Positions 10,773-20,499 of a DNA stretch of 64,000 nt are shown here, piece after piece. The notes below the pieces were generated by a model, which did not search any database, was not told where the DNA came from, and worked only from the letters and a program-made list of their open reading frames with translations. Position 1 is the stretch's first letter; every line of letters starts with the position of its first letter. The stretch is taken from the NCBI RefSeq assembly GCF_023516495.1, contig NZ_JAMGBC010000001.1, positions 1,512,501-1,576,500 on the forward strand, given 5' to 3'. Both the position numbers and the translations under genes were made by a program. This DNA comes from Sphingomonas anseongensis. GTDB taxonomy: Bacteria; Pseudomonadota; Alphaproteobacteria; Sphingomonadales; Sphingomonadaceae.

Positions 10773-13700
10773 TCACTCGGCCGGAACGGCGTGCCCTTCG
10801 CCCGGGGCCGGACGGCTCGCCTTGTCCCCGGGCTGCGTCGTAAGCACTCGCCCGAACAGCGGCACCAGGCGACGCTCGAAGCCGTCGGCGAGGCTGAACC
10901 CGGCCGGGACGATGAGCAGCGTAAGCAGAGTCGACAGGATGAGGCCGCCGATCACGCTGACCGCCATCGGCTGGTTCCATGATCCGTCGCTGTCGATCGA
11001 CAGCGCCGTCGGCAACATGCCCGCGACCATGGCGACAGTCGTCATCACGATCGGCTGGGCCCGCTTGTGACCCGCATCCATGATCGCTTCGAATTTCGCG
11101 ACTCCCTTGCCCATCTCCTCGATCGCAAAGTCGATCAGAAGAATCGAGTTCTTCGCGACGATGCCGAGCAGCATCAGAAGGCCGATGAACACCGGAAGCG
11201 AGACCGGCATGCGGGCGATATGAAGCGCAAGCGCGCTGCCGAGCGGAGCAAGCAGGAGCGAACCCATGTTGACGAGCGGCGGAAGCGCCCGGCGGTAGAG
11301 GAGCACCAGCACCGCGAACACCAGCATCACTCCGGCAAGAACGGCGATGACGAAATTGACCATCATCTCCTGCTGCCATTTCGCTTCACCCGACGCGGCG
11401 AAGTGAACGCCTTCGGGCAGATGCTTCATGATCGGCAGTTCCATTGCCTTGGCGCGCTCTTCGCCGCTGATCGCTCCAGGCGCGAGATCGGCGCCGACGA
11501 CGACCCGGCGTTCCTGGTTGTAGCGCTCGATCTGCGAGGGCCCGGCGCCGAAGCTGATGTCGGCAACCACCTTCAACGGCACGGTCGTGCCCCGCGAGGT
11601 CGGCACAGGCATGTTCTGGATGGTCGAGAGATTCTCGCGGCTTTCCTCGCTGAGCGCGACGCGGATCGGAATTTGGCGATCGGACAGAGAGAATTTGGCC
11701 GCATTTTGGTCGATGTCGCCGAGAGTCGCGATCCGGATCGTCTGGCTGAGCGCAGCGGTGGTAACGCCAAGATCCGCGGCGAGATCGAGCCTCGGCCTGA
11801 TGACGATTTCCGGACGCGGAAGCTCGCCGTCAATTCGCGGTGCGCGAAGATTCGGTAGAGTTCCCATCTGGTCGACGAGCTTGAGCGCCGCCGCCTCGAG
11901 CTTGGCGGGATCGTCGCCGGCAAGCATCACCGAGACGTCGCGATTGCTCTCCCCGCCGTTCTGGTTCTGGAACGTAACTCGAGCGTCAGGAACCTGATTG
12001 AGCAGCGGCGCGACCTCGCGCTCGAAGTCGCTGCTGTTCCTCACGCGGTCGGGGCGAAGCATCATCGAGATGGTCGCGCTTCCGACGTCGACATATTCGA
12101 TCGCGTTCTGGACTTCCTGCTGCGACCGAAGGATCGCGGTTACCCTGTCGGCGGCCAGCTCGGTCTGCTGCAGCGTCGCTCCGGGCGGCATTTCGATCAT
12201 CGCCCGGCTCGAGTCGCTATCCTCCACCGGGAAGAAGGTGAAGGCCAGGGTCGAAAAGGCGATGACGGTGAACACCAGCGACAGTGCGCCCATGCCCATG
12301 ATCCACAGGCGATGGTCGTGGCGGCGCGCTCTCCAGCGGCCGACAAAGAAGTCATGATAGCAGGCCGCTCCGCCGCCGATCGCACGAATGCCAAGGCCGA
12401 GCAGCTTCGCGAAGCCCCAGGCGATCGCGAGACCCAGTGCCACGGCCAGGATCATGCTGAGCCAACTCCACAGCCCGAGCATCGGCAACAGCTTCACGAG
12501 GGCGCCGGTGCCGCCGGCAAAGGCGGCGACCACGAGCAGAACGAAAACCGCTTCCAGGAACCAGTAGCCTGCGCGCAGGGGCGCGGGCGTCAGCGCAGAG
12601 CGCTCCGCGCGCGCCTTGCGGGCGTCGAGCGACCAGCGAAGGACGCTCATATATTTGTCCATGATCCAGCCCTCGCCGTGCGCGGCGTGACCGTGCGCTT
12701 TCAGGAAATAGGCCGCGACCATCGGCGTGATCAGTCGCGCGACGAGCAGGCTGATCATCACGGCGCTGACGACCGTGAAGCCGAAATTCTTGAAGAACTG
12801 GCCGGCGATGCCCGGCATCAGCCCGACGGGCAGGAACACGGCAACGATCGAGAAGGTGGTTCCGACGACGGCGAGGCCGATTTCGTCGGCCGCGTCGATA
12901 GCCGCCTGATAGGCGCTCTTCCCCATCCGCATGTGTCTGACGATGTTCTCGATCTCCACGATCGCGTCGTCGACGAGGACGCCGGCGACGAGGCTGAGCG
13001 CGAGCAAGGTCATGAAGTTGAGGTTGAAGCCGAGCAGGCTCATCACCCAGAAGGTGGGGATGGCCGACAAGGGGATGGCGAGAGCGGAAACGAGCGTGGC
13101 GCGATAGTCCCGAAGGAACAGGAACACGACGAGGACCGCGAGCACGGCGCCCTCGATCATCGCCCGCATCGCCGCCTTGTACTGCGCCAGCGTATATTTG
13201 ACGGTCGTGAAGCGCTTCACGAAATGAACGTTCGGATTTTCCTTCTCGATCTGGTCGAGGACCTTGAGCGTTTCGTCGTAGAGCGTGACTTCGGAGGCTC
13301 CGCGCGAGCGCTGGACGCCGAAGCTGACGACCGGCCGGTTGTCCATCTTCGCAAGCGAACGGCGCTCCGCGTAGGAATCCTTCACTTCGGCAATATCGGC
13401 GAGCTTGACCGTCTGGCCGTTGCCCAGCGAAATGTCGGTCTGGCCGAGATCAAAAGCGCTCTGCGCGTTGCCGAGCACCCGGACGGCCTGCTCGGCGCCT
13501 GCGATCTCAGCGCGGCCGCCGGCAGAATTGGTGTTCACGGCCCGCAGCTGCTGGTTGACCTGGGCGGCGGTGATTCCATGAGACTGAAGGCGCGCGGGGT
13601 CGAGAATCACCCGGATCTCGCGGTCGACGCCGCCGTAGACGTCGACGCCCTGCATGCCCTCGATCGACAGCAGCCGGCGTGAGACGTTGTTCTTCACGAA

Positions 13701-14174
13701 CCAGCTCAGCTGTTCGAGAGTCATGTCGTTGCCTTCGACCGAGAACAGGCCGAAGGAGCCGCCGTTCACCTTCGCTCGGATGATCTGCGGTTCGAGGATT
13801 CCGTCCGGTAGCTCGCCGCGAATCTGGGTGACCGCGTCGCGAACGTCCGTGACTGCACGGTCCACCGGCGTGTCCAGGGTGAAGGAGACGAAGGTTTCCG
13901 AAACGCCTTCCCTGACCGTGGAGCGGATCTCATCCACGCCCTCCAGGCTCCGTACCGACGCTTCCACGCGCTGGGTCACCTGGTTCTCAAGCTCGCTCGG
14001 CGCTGCGCCGGGCTGGCTGATGACCACCACGACGCCCGGGAAGGTAATCTCCGGGTTCTGGTTCACGTCCATCCGCATGAACGACACCAGGCCGGCGATC
14101 GTCAGCGCCATGAACAGGACGATCGACGGAACAGGGTTCCGGATCGACCAGGCGGAGATGTTGCGGAAGTTCAT
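10773..14174 (-). CDS. RND efflux pump, HAE1/AcrB-like permease, with extra hydrophobic insertion
   Basis: The 1133-residue inner-membrane pump has the RND repeat layout: TM1 near residues 14-31, a periplasmic porter domain, TM2-TM6, and a second half ending near residue 1100. Proton-relay residues are present: the Asp pair in [11 protein letters not shown] (about 402-403) and the Lys in [12 protein letters not shown]. It is about 80-100 residues longer than common AcrB relatives. The excess lies between TM6 and TM7 (about residues 530-615) and contains two further hydrophobic segments. The adaptor gene lies 11 bp upstream. No outer-membrane channel gene is in the window. Substrates cannot be predicted. 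Confidence 0.94.
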   Translation of the reverse strand: MNFRNISAWSIRNPVPSIVLFMALTIAGLVSFMRMDVNQNPEITFPGVVVVISQPGAAPSELENQVTQRVEASVRSLEGVDEIRSTVREGVSETFVSFTLDTPVDRAVTDVRDAVTQIRGELPDGILEPQIIRAKVNGGSFGLFSVEGNDMTLEQLSWFVKNNVSRRLLSIEGMQGVDVYGGVDREIRVILDPARLQSHGITAAQVNQQLRAVNTNSAGGRAEIAGAEQAVRVLGNAQSAFDLGQTDISLGNGQTVKLADIAEVKDSYAERRSLAKMDNRPVVSFGVQRSRGASEVTLYDETLKVLDQIEKENPNVHFVKRFTTVKYTLAQYKAAMRAMIEGAVLAVLVVFLFLRDYRATLVSALAIPLSAIPTFWVMSLLGFNLNFMTLLALSLVAGVLVDDAIVEIENIVRHMRMGKSAYQAAIDAADEIGLAVVGTTFSIVAVFLPVGLMPGIAGQFFKNFGFTVVSAVMISLLVARLITPMVAAYFLKAHGHAAHGEGWIMDKYMSVLRWSLDARKARAERSALTPAPLRAGYWFLEAVFVLLVVAAFAGGTGALVKLLPMLGLWSWLSMILAVALGLAIAWGFAKLLGLGIRAIGGGAACYHDFFVGRWRARRHDHRLWIMGMGALSLVFTVIAFSTLAFTFFPVEDSDSSRAMIEMPPGATLQQTELAADRVTAILRSQQEVQNAIEYVDVGSATISMMLRPDRVRNSSDFEREVAPLLNQVPDARVTFQNQNGGESNRDVSVMLAGDDPAKLEAAALKLVDQMGTLPNLRAPRIDGELPRPEIVIRPRLDLAADLGVTTAALSQTIRIATLGDIDQNAAKFSLSDRQIPIRVALSEESRENLSTIQNMPVPTSRGTTVPLKVVADISFGAGPSQIERYNQERRVVVGADLAPGAISGEERAKAMELPIMKHLPEGVHFAASGEAKWQQEMMVNFVIAVLAGVMLVFAVLVLLYRRALPPLVNMGSLLLAPLGSALALHIARMPVSLPVFIGLLMLLGIVAKNSILLIDFAIEEMGKGVAKFEAIMDAGHKRAQPIVMTTVAMVAGMLPTALSIDSDGSWNQPMAVSVIGGLILSTLLTLLIVPAGFSLADGFERRLVPLFGRVLTTQPGDKASRPAPGEGHAVPAE

Positions 14175-14185
14175 TGTATGACTCG

Positions 14186-15382
14186 CTATTGCGCGGCTTG
14201 GCGCACCGGCTGAACCTTATCGCCGGGATTGAGGAAGGCGCCGGCCGATGCGACCACGCGCTCCTGCCCGGTGAGGCCCGCCATGATGGTGACGCCATCG
14301 TCGTCGACCTCGCCTACGGTGACCGCGCGGCGCTGCACCCGGTTATCCTTGCCGACGATGTAGACGTAGTTGCCCTTGCCGTCGCTGAGGACCGCCGACT
14401 GCGGCAGCAGCGGAACGTCCGCGCTTCCGCTCATCAGCGACACTTCCGCGAACCCGCCGGGCCGAAGAAGCCGCTGGTAGGGAACTGCAACGTGGGCGAT
14501 CCCTTGGCGATTGGCGGGGTCGATGATCGGCTCCACCTGCCACACCGCGCCGGAAATCCGGACGTCGCTTCCAACCGGAGTCACGGTCGCCGGAGTTCCG
14601 ACATGCACCTGCGCGAGGGCCGATTCGGCGAGCTTCGCCTGGACTTCCATTTGTCCGTTCTGAGCGATGCGGAACAAGGGGGCGGAACCCGGGCTGACAA
14701 TCTGGCCGACCTCGACATTGCGGTCGAGGATGAGGCCGCTGGTCGGCGCGACGACATTGAGCTGCCCGATCTGCGCCCGAGTCTGCCCAAGCTGCGCCTG
14801 TGCCACCCGGACCTGGGCGAGAGCCGCATCGCGCGCCGCGCGCTTGGCCTCGAGGTCCGCCTTGGACACGAAGCCGCGGTCAACCAGCTGCATTGCCCGC
14901 TCGTAATTGTTCTGTGCAAGCTGCGCGTCCGCCTTGGCAGCAGCGATCTGCGCTGCCTGTTGGGCAGCGACCTGCGACTGAACGCTGCGGTCGACCGTGG
15001 CAAGCACCTGGCCCGCGTTGACCCACTGGCCCGCGTCGACCCGGACGGACGTGACGCGGCCGCCCTGGCCGGCGATGCCGACCGGCATATCGCGCCGAGC
15101 GGCAATGGTGCCGGTCGCGCTGATCTGGCGGGCGACCTGCTGGTGTCCGGGGACGATGACGGTGATCCTCGGGACCGCTGCCGCCTCTTTCGCGGCGCTG
15201 GCCGCGGCCTCGTCCTTCTTCTCGCCCCCCATCATCATTAGCGCGAGCACGATGGCCACGATGGCGATCAGCCCGGCGCCGATGATGGCGATTCTCTTCC
15301 GCCGGCGTCCCCCGTCGTCAACGAGGACGAGCGTGTCCGAATCGGAGCTTCGAATTGGAGTTTCCCGGTTCATCTCAAGCAT
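14186..15382 (-). CDS. RND periplasmic adaptor (membrane fusion protein)
   Basis: The 398-residue adaptor links the RND pump to an outer-membrane channel. It has a single N-terminal membrane helix (RIAIIGAGLIAIVAIVLALMMM), an Ala-rich helical hairpin (about residues 145-215), split lipoyl halves (VRVDAGQWVNAGQVLATV and LNVVAPTSGLILDRNVEVGQIV) and a C-terminal beta-barrel and membrane-proximal region. The N-terminus before the helix is longer and more polar than in lipoprotein adaptors such as AcrA. The ATG at 15382 has AAGG upstream; the ATG at 15373 is the alternative. It is the first gene of the pump operon. Confidence 0.92.
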   Translation of the reverse strand: MLEMNRETPIRSSDSDTLVLVDDGGRRRKRIAIIGAGLIAIVAIVLALMMMGGEKKDEAAASAAKEAAAVPRITVIVPGHQQVARQISATGTIAARRDMPVGIAGQGGRVTSVRVDAGQWVNAGQVLATVDRSVQSQVAAQQAAQIAAAKADAQLAQNNYERAMQLVDRGFVSKADLEAKRAARDAALAQVRVAQAQLGQTRAQIGQLNVVAPTSGLILDRNVEVGQIVSPGSAPLFRIAQNGQMEVQAKLAESALAQVHVGTPATVTPVGSDVRISGAVWQVEPIIDPANRQGIAHVAVPYQRLLRPGGFAEVSLMSGSADVPLLPQSAVLSDGKGNYVYIVGKDNRVQRRAVTVGEVDDDGVTIMAGLTGQERVVASAGAFLNPGDKVQPVRQAAQ

Positions 15383-15582
15383 ACTTTCGCCTTGGCCGCC
15401 CTTGGCAGCAGCCGCCCTGTTCCAGCTGTATTATCTGAATAACTCACCGAGAGCAACAGAGCCATCATGCACGCGCTCCGGCCACCATTTTTCTACCAAG
15501 CGCGGCACTTGAACCGCAAAAACGCGTTGGCGCATCGGATTGGGGAGCGGCATAGCCGAACCGAGAACGAAGGGAATCGCCA

Positions 15583-15846
15583 ATGTTGGAATCGTACAGC
15601 TGGCTATGGTGGATCATCATCGGCGGAATCGCCGGGGGAATTGCAAAGCTTCTGATGCCGGGCCGCGACCCCGGCGGCTGCATCGTCACGATTCTGCTTG
15701 GAATCGCGGGCGCCTTCCTTGCCGGATGGCTCGGCAAAGCGGTCGGCTGGTACGGTGACAACCAGGGCGCCGGCTTCATAGCTGCAATCGTGGGAGCGTT
15801 CGTCATTCTTGCCATCTACCGGCTGGTCCTCGGTCGAAGGGCCTGA
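15583..15846 (+). CDS. GlsB/YeaQ/YmgE family small membrane protein
   Basis: The 87-residue protein has three hydrophobic segments: WWIIIGGIAGGIAKLLM, a middle one after the conserved polar loop PGRDPGGC, and a final GFIAAIVGAFVILAIYRLV. This is the YeaQ/GlsB (transglycosylase-associated) pattern. Members are often induced by general stress, but their molecular function is unproved. The ATG follows GAAGGGAA. A second, different paralogue lies on the minus strand about 870 bp away, beyond the SIMPL gene. Confidence 0.88.
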   Translation: MLESYSWLWWIIIGGIAGGIAKLLMPGRDPGGCIVTILLGIAGAFLAGWLGKAVGWYGDNQGAGFIAAIVGAFVILAIYRLVLGRRA

Positions 15847-15933
15847 TCTCGTCTGAGGCTGCGCCGTTCACGCCGCAGCCATATCGGCGCGGCGATTGTC
15901 TGGTGCAACGCAGGTGAACGAAGGATTGACCGA

Positions 15934-16656
15934 ATGAACAGGATTTTCACGGCCTTGCTGCTCGCTGCGGCCATGCCAGCCGTTCCTGCGACGGCCCAGA
16001 CGACAGGCCAGGTTACGCAGGCGATCACTGGGACCCGGCTGGACCTCAGCGCCAACGGCGAAGTCACCCGAGTGCCCGACCTGGCGATTATCAGCGCGGG
16101 CGTCGTCGCCCGCGCCCCGACGGCCGCGGCGGCGCTCCAGGAAACCGCCGACAAGATGGACAAGGTCCTCGCTGCGCTCAAGCGCGCAGGCGTGGCGGAC
16201 CGCGATATCCAGACCAGCTCTGTCAATCTCAATCCGGAATATCGCTACCCGGAAAACCAGTCGCCGCAGCTGGTCGGCTATTCCGCGTCCAATCAGGTCA
16301 CGATCCGGTTCCGCGACATCCGCAACAGCGGCAAGATCCTTGACGCGCTCGTTGCCGAGGGGGCCAACCAGATCAGCGGCCCGAGCATGACGATCGAGCA
16401 TCCCGAAGCGGCGCTCGACGAGGCGCGGGTGCAGGCCATCGCCAACGGGCGGGCGAGAGCCACGCTTTATGCGCGGGCGTTGGGGATGCAGGTCGTTCGC
16501 GTGGTCTCGGTCAGCGAGGGCGGCGGTTACTACGCGCCGCCTCCACCGGCGCCGCCCGCGCCGATGATGGCCGCGGCAGAGCGATCCTACACGAAGATCG
16601 AGCCCGGCGAGCAGAAGCTCCAGGTCAGCGTCTCGATGGTGTTCGAGCTCCGATAA
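15934..16656 (+). CDS. SIMPL (DUF541) periplasmic protein
   Basis: The 240-residue protein has a signal peptide (MNRIFTALLLAAAMPAVPATA). The SIMPL/DUF541 domain starts at LDLSANGEVTRVPDLAIISAGV, includes the typical DIQTSSVNLNPEYRY element and ends with VSVSMVFELR. A short Pro-rich loop (APPPPAPPAP) interrupts the domain near residue 205. SIMPL proteins are exported and oligomeric, with no agreed biochemical role. A strong hairpin follows and separates it from the convergent GlsB-like gene. Confidence 0.9.
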   Translation: MNRIFTALLLAAAMPAVPATAQTTGQVTQAITGTRLDLSANGEVTRVPDLAIISAGVVARAPTAAAALQETADKMDKVLAALKRAGVADRDIQTSSVNLNPEYRYPENQSPQLVGYSASNQVTIRFRDIRNSGKILDALVAEGANQISGPSMTIEHPEAALDEARVQAIANGRARATLYARALGMQVVRVVSVSEGGGYYAPPPPAPPAPMMAAAERSYTKIEPGEQKLQVSVSMVFELR

Positions 16657-16661
16657 ACGAA

Positions 16662-16689
16662 AAGGCCGCGCGGTCTCCCGCGCGGCCTT
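16662..16689. terminator. bidirectional hairpin terminator
   Basis: A perfect 12-bp stem (AAGGCCGCGCGG with CCGCGCGGCCTT) encloses a TCTC loop. It lies between the convergent SIMPL and GlsB-like genes, 6 bp after the first and 25 bp after the second. The A-rich and T-rich ends give weak U-tracts on both strands. Confidence 0.75.
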
Positions 16690-16713
16690 CCCGTGATTAG
16701 AGTGCTTCGGCTT

Positions 16714-16968
16714 CTAGCGAACCGTGCCCCTGCGGATGAGGTTCACGACCGCGAGCAGGATAACTGCGCCGAGCAGCGACCAAAGGAAGGTCTCGATCGT
16801 CAGACCTCCATTGATGTTACCTTTACCGAGCAGCAGCCCGGCGATCACCGCGCCGACGATGCCGACGACGATATTGAGGATGATCCCCTGTTGCGCGTCC
16901 GTCCGCATGATCAGGCTGGCGAGCCAACCAACGACGCCTCCGACAATCAGCCAAATGATGAAACCCAT
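16714..16968 (-). CDS. GlsB/YeaQ/YmgE family small membrane protein (second copy)
   Basis: The 84-residue protein has the same three-helix layout as the copy at 15583: MGFIIWLIVGGVVGWLASLIM, a polar RTDAQQG loop, then LNIVVGIVGAVIAGLLL and a last helix. It matches the canonical YeaQ form more closely than the other copy. An AGGAGGG ribosome-binding site precedes the start. Upstream lies a possible EcfG-type stress promoter (17027-17052), which fits the stress-linked regulation known for the family. Confidence 0.92.
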   Translation of the reverse strand: MGFIIWLIVGGVVGWLASLIMRTDAQQGIILNIVVGIVGAVIAGLLLGKGNINGGLTIETFLWSLLGAVILLAVVNLIRRGTVR

Positions 16969-17026
16969 GAGATTTCCCTCCTGTTCGCGGCCGCCACATG
17001 CACTCGGCGGCCCTGAGCAACGGACA

Positions 17027-17052
17027 GACGCCCGATGCAGGAGTGTTGTTCC
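17027..17052 (-). promoter_or_regulatory. possible EcfG-type general stress promoter
   Basis: On the minus strand GGAAC is followed after 17 bp by CGTC. The alphaproteobacterial EcfG consensus is GGAAC, 16-17 bp, CGTT, so there is one mismatch in the -10 element. It is placed about 60 bp upstream of the GlsB-like start, which is a sensible distance. This is a pattern match by eye only. Confidence 0.35.
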
Positions 17053-17144
17053 GGATTTGAAAGAATCTGTCCAGCCGAACGGTCAGGGGCGGCGGCGTTA
17101 GCCACAGATTTCTGAGGCTCGGAAAGGCTCAGTAACGAACTCGA

Positions 17145-17444
17145 TCAGTAACGCTGCTGACGCTCGTAGACGTCGCGGTAATGCTTTATGCGCGTCACAC
17201 GAAGCCCCGGCATGCCGCTGCGCTCGACCGCGCGCTGCCAGCTGGTGAATTCCTCGAGGCTGAGAGAATAACGCTGGCAGGCCTCGTCCACGCTGAGCAG
17301 TCCACCGGCAACCGCTGCGACGACTTCCGCCTTGCGGCGAACCACCCAGCGGTTGGTGTTGGCTGGCGGCAACGACTCGATCGTCAACGGCTCGCCGAGC
17401 GGGCCGATAACTTGTGCAGGACGAATTTTCTGGTTCTCGAGCAT
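17145..17444 (-). CDS. sciP: SciP-type CtrA inhibitor (DUF1153)
   Basis: The 99-residue protein is a near-complete DUF1153 domain. It has the motif VIGPLGEPLTIESLPP, then RWVVRRKAEVVAAVAGGLLSVDEACQRYSLSLEEFTSW in outline, which forms the helix-turn-helix region, and a basic C-terminus. In Caulobacter SciP binds CtrA and blocks its activation of target promoters, helping to time the cell cycle. No other cell-cycle regulator is in the window. I searched the upstream region for full CtrA boxes (TTAA-N7-TTAA) and saw only isolated TTAA half sites. Confidence 0.88.
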   Translation of the reverse strand: MLENQKIRPAQVIGPLGEPLTIESLPPANTNRWVVRRKAEVVAAVAGGLLSVDEACQRYSLSLEEFTSWQRAVERSGMPGLRVTRIKHYRDVYERQQRY

Positions 17445-17839
17445 TCCGTCAAACCTGTGTGATCAGTTTTCGATGAGCCTGTCTTAAGCCCGCCGCGTTG
17501 AAGATATTGTCAAAGCCGCTGGTTAATTTGCCACTCACTCTTCCTTTGCCGACCTTAACCACAGCGCCGGAGCGGCGAACGCTCCACCCAGAACGTTCCT
17601 TGCCTGCTTCCACCCTTCGGACGCCGAAAGGTAACAGCTGACCGCACCCTTGCGGAGATCCGCGTCGGACTCGTTCGTCTCCGCGAGCGCCGAGAGGATG
17701 TCCGCGGAATCGACCGGCTCGATGCCTTCTCCAACAATCTTCCCTTCGTTGCGCGACACGGCTCCCCCGAAATTCCCTTGTCCGCAGCGGGGTAGCAGTG
17801 AGGAGTGAACTTCGGGTAAAGAGCGGCTCCACAACGACA
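17445..17839. other. 395-bp interval between sciP and mnmA
   Basis: This stretch separates the divergent sciP and mnmA genes and should hold both promoters. It is less GC-rich near 17460-17560, with three TTAA tetramers. The only coding candidate is the short minus-strand frame described separately (17535-17759). I see no tRNA, terminator or riboswitch in it. Confidence 0.6.
17535..17759 (-). CDS. possible small hypothetical protein
   Basis: A 74-codon frame from a GTG at 17759 uses mostly G or C in third positions, as the real genes here do. It has a plausible soluble composition ([20 protein letters not shown]...). The ribosome-binding sequence GGGGGAG lies very close to the GTG, and no ATG is available. 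It resembles no family I know. It could equally be a chance frame in the sciP-mnmA interval. Confidence 0.3.
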   Translation of the reverse strand: MSRNEGKIVGEGIEPVDSADILSALAETNESDADLRKGAVSCYLSASEGWKQARNVLGGAFAAPALWLRSAKEE

Positions 17840-18955
17840 ATGACCTCCAACTTCGGCCTCGACCGCCCCCAGGGCTCGCGGATCGTCGTCGCCATGTCCG
17901 GCGGCGTCGACAGCTCCGTCACGGCCGCGCTCGCCGTCGCAACGGGCGCGGAGGTCGTGGGTGTCACTCTGCAGCTCTACGATCATGGCGAGGCCGTTAA
18001 GCGCACCGGCTCCTGCTGCGCCGGCCAGGACATTTACGACGCCAAGCAGGTCGCCGACCGGCTCGGAATCGCCCATTATGTCCTCGATTACGAAAGCCGC
18101 TTCCGCGAAGGCGTGATCGACCGCTTCGCTGACGAATATGCGCGGGGCCGAACGCCCATTCCGTGCGCGCTTTGCAACCAGGGCGTGAAGTTCACCGACC
18201 TCATCCACTTCGCAAGGGAACTGGGCGCCGATTGCCTCGCCACCGGGCATTACGTGCGGCGGGTGGTGAATGGCGACCGGGTAGAGCTTCACAAGGGCTC
18301 CGATCCCAAGCGCGACCAGAGCTATTTCCTCTACGGCACCACCACGGATCAGCTCGGCTTCCTGCGCTTCCCGCTGGGCGACCTGCCCAAGAGCGAGGTT
18401 CGCCGGATTGCGGCTGAAAACGGGCTGATTGTCGCCGGAAAGCCCGACAGCCAGGACATCTGCTTCGTCCCCAACGGGGACTATGCTTCGCTGGTGAAGC
18501 GGTTGAGGCCCGAAACCGAGGCGCCGGGCGACATCGTCGACCTCGACGGGAGGATTCTCGGCCGCCATCGCGGAGTGGTTCACTTCACAATCGGCCAGAG
18601 GCGCGGGATCGAGATCGGCGGTAGCCCCGCTCCGCTCTACGTCGTGCGAATCGAACCTGAGCAGGGGCGGATCGTCGTCGGCCCGCGCAGCGCGCTGGCA
18701 ATCGATCGGATCCGCGTCGAGGAGCTCAGCTGGATCGGCGAAGGACAGAGTGAGGTGAGTGTGAAGGTCCGCTCGCTCGCTCCGGCGGTGCCTGCGCTCA
18801 TCGACGGGGGCTGGGTGCGCTTCGACCGTCCCGAATATGGGGTGGCTCCAGGCCAGGCCGCGGTTTTCTACGATGGGACTCGACTCCTCGGCGGTGGCTG
18901 GATCGCCGACACGGTTGCAGCCGACCCGCGCCTGACCTGTGCCGCCGCCGCTTAG
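17840..18955 (+). CDS. mnmA: tRNA-specific 2-thiouridylase MnmA
   Basis: MnmA thiolates U34 of tRNA-Lys, -Glu and -Gln. The 371-residue protein has the PP-loop [10 protein letters not shown] (about residues 18-27) and the catalytic cysteine in [11 protein letters not shown] (C112). The second active cysteine is in [13 protein letters not shown] (C208), and a C-terminal beta-barrel follows. The start at 17840 (MTSNFGL) gives the expected short lead before the PP-loop; the open frame continues 14 codons upstream. The 3' end overlaps the Nudix gene by 17 bp. Confidence 0.96.
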   Translation: MTSNFGLDRPQGSRIVVAMSGGVDSSVTAALAVATGAEVVGVTLQLYDHGEAVKRTGSCCAGQDIYDAKQVADRLGIAHYVLDYESRFREGVIDRFADEYARGRTPIPCALCNQGVKFTDLIHFARELGADCLATGHYVRRVVNGDRVELHKGSDPKRDQSYFLYGTTTDQLGFLRFPLGDLPKSEVRRIAAENGLIVAGKPDSQDICFVPNGDYASLVKRLRPETEAPGDIVDLDGRILGRHRGVVHFTIGQRRGIEIGGSPAPLYVVRIEPEQGRIVVGPRSALAIDRIRVEELSWIGEGQSEVSVKVRSLAPAVPALIDGGWVRFDRPEYGVAPGQAAVFYDGTRLLGGGWIADTVAADPRLTCAAAA

Positions 18956-19406
18956 CTCCGGAATCCTGCTCTTCCGAAGGCGTGGAAGAGAAACTGAAGT
19001 CCTGTTGATCCGACCGGGCGGCCCCTATTGGACCAAAAGGCAGGAAGGGGCCTGGATGATTCCCAAGGGCGGGGTCGACGAAGGCGAAACTCCCGAGCAA
19101 GCCGCCTTTCGCGAATATGAGGAGGAGCTCGGCTCTCCGCTCGAAGCCGACGTGTTTCGCCTTTGCCGCGTGAAGCAGTCGGGCGGAAAGCTTGTCGATG
19201 TGTTCGCCGCCGAAGGCGATTTCGACACGAACCTTCTCAAAAGCACCGAGTTCGAGATGGAGTGGCCTCCGCGCAGCGGTCAGCTGAGGCGCTATCCCGA
19301 AGCAGAGGAAGCGCGCTGGATGACATTGGATCAGGCCCGTCGAATGATGCTTCCAAGCCAGTTGCCGATGCTGGACGCACTCGAGCAAAAGCTACAGGAG
19401 AGCTGA
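18939..19406 (+). CDS. Nudix hydrolase
   Basis: The 155-residue protein contains a complete Nudix box, GX5EX7REX2EEXG, read as GGVDEGE...REYEEELG at about residues 44-66. This binds Mg2+ and cleaves nucleoside diphosphate-X substrates. The [18 protein letters not shown] lead is typical of the DR1025/NTP-pyrophosphatase-like branch. The GTG start lies inside the end of mnmA, and the gene is followed one base after its stop by the MetX-like gene, so the three are probably cotranscribed. The exact substrate is not predictable. Confidence 0.88.
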   Translation: MPPPLSSGILLFRRRGRETEVLLIRPGGPYWTKRQEGAWMIPKGGVDEGETPEQAAFREYEEELGSPLEADVFRLCRVKQSGGKLVDVFAAEGDFDTNLLKSTEFEMEWPPRSGQLRRYPEAEEARWMTLDQARRMMLPSQLPMLDALEQKLQES

Positions 19407-19407
19407 G

Positions 19408-20499
19408 ATGATGACACCGCTCCTGCTGCTCGCTTCGCTTGCTGCCCAGCCGGCCACTGCTGCCGCTCCGCCGCCGCCCCCCGCTGTCGCCCAGAAGGCC
19501 TGGCCGACGAAGGAAGGCGACGTTGTCCTGAAGGACTTTCGCTTCCGCGACGGCGAAACCCTGCCGGAGCTTCGGATCCACTACACGACGCTTGGAAGCC
19601 CGCACCGCAACTCTTCGGGTGCGATCGACAATGCGGTGATGGTGCTCCACGGCACCGGGGGAACCGGCAAGCAGTTCCTCCGCCCGCAATTCGCCGATGA
19701 ACTGTACGGCCCGGGCCAGCCGCTCGACATCGGCAAATATTGGATCATCCTTCCCGACAATATCGGGCACGGCGGATCGTCGAAGCCCTCGGACGGGCTT
19801 CGCATGAAATTCCCCAAATACGACTATGACGACATGGTCGAAGCGCAGCATGCGATGCTGCGCAAGCTCGGGGTTGAGCGGCTTCGGCTGATCATGGGTA
19901 CGTCGATGGGCTGCATGCACATCTTCGTCTGGGGCGAGACCTACCCGGATTTCGCCAAGGCGCTGATGCCGCTCGCCTGCGAGCCGATCGAGATCGCCGG
20001 CCTGAACCGCATGTGGCGGCAGATGGTCATCGATGGGATCGAGGCCGACCCGGCGTGGCAGAAGGGCAATTACAGCGCCCAGCCCACGCAGGGCCTCCGC
20101 ACCGCGGAATCCATCCTGATCATCGCCGGAAGCGCGCCGCTCTATCAGCAGGCTCAATACCCGACGCGCGAGAAGGCGACGGCCTATGTGCGGCAGGCCA
20201 TCCCGAGCGCCATCAAGGACCTCGACGCCAACGACATGATCTACCAGTTCGATTCGTCGCGGAACTACAATCCGTGGCCGCGGCTGGAGAAGATCACCGC
20301 GCCGGTCATGTGGGTGAACTCGGCGGACGATTTCATTAATCCGCGCAACCTCGCCGTCCCGCAGGAGGCGGTGAAGCGGATGAGCAATGCCCGCTTCCGG
20401 CTGATCCCGGAGAGCAGTGAAACGCACGGCCACGGAACCCACACGTGGGCGAAGTTCTGGAAGGCCGACCTTATCGAGCTTCTGGAGCGGACGAACTAG
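19408..20499 (+). CDS. exported MetX-like alpha/beta hydrolase
   Basis: The 363-residue protein has a signal peptide and a Pro-rich lead (residues 1-30). It has the alpha/beta-hydrolase fold of the homoserine O-acetyltransferase family: oxyanion region LHGTGGTGKQF, nucleophile elbow GTSMGCM (Ser166), and acid and His regions near VNSADDFINP and ETHGHGTHTW. Cytoplasmic MetX proteins have no signal peptide, so this is more likely a periplasmic hydrolase of unknown substrate than a methionine-pathway enzyme. It follows the Nudix gene after one base. Its 3' end overlaps the convergent NTF2-like gene by 29 bp. Confidence 0.85.
   Translation: MMTPLLLLASLAAQPATAAAPPPPPAVAQKAWPTKEGDVVLKDFRFRDGETLPELRIHYTTLGSPHRNSSGAIDNAVMVLHGTGGTGKQFLRPQFADELYGPGQPLDIGKYWIILPDNIGHGGSSKPSDGLRMKFPKYDYDDMVEAQHAMLRKLGVERLRLIMGTSMGCMHIFVWGETYPDFAKALMPLACEPIEIAGLNRMWRQMVIDGIEADPAWQKGNYSAQPTQGLRTAESILIIAGSAPLYQQAQYPTREKATAYVRQAIPSAIKDLDANDMIYQFDSSRNYNPWPRLEKITAPVMWVNSADDFINPRNLAVPQEAVKRMSNARFRLIPESSETHGHGTHTWAKFWKADLIELLERTN

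Noticed and set aside
12312-13682. 456-residue plus-strand frame opposite the RND pump
   Set aside because: It is a shadow of the pump gene with a composition dominated by Asp, Glu, Arg and His and no family match.
17445-17560. CtrA boxes upstream of sciP
   Set aside because: Three TTAA tetramers occur, but no pair has the 7-bp spacing of a full CtrA site.
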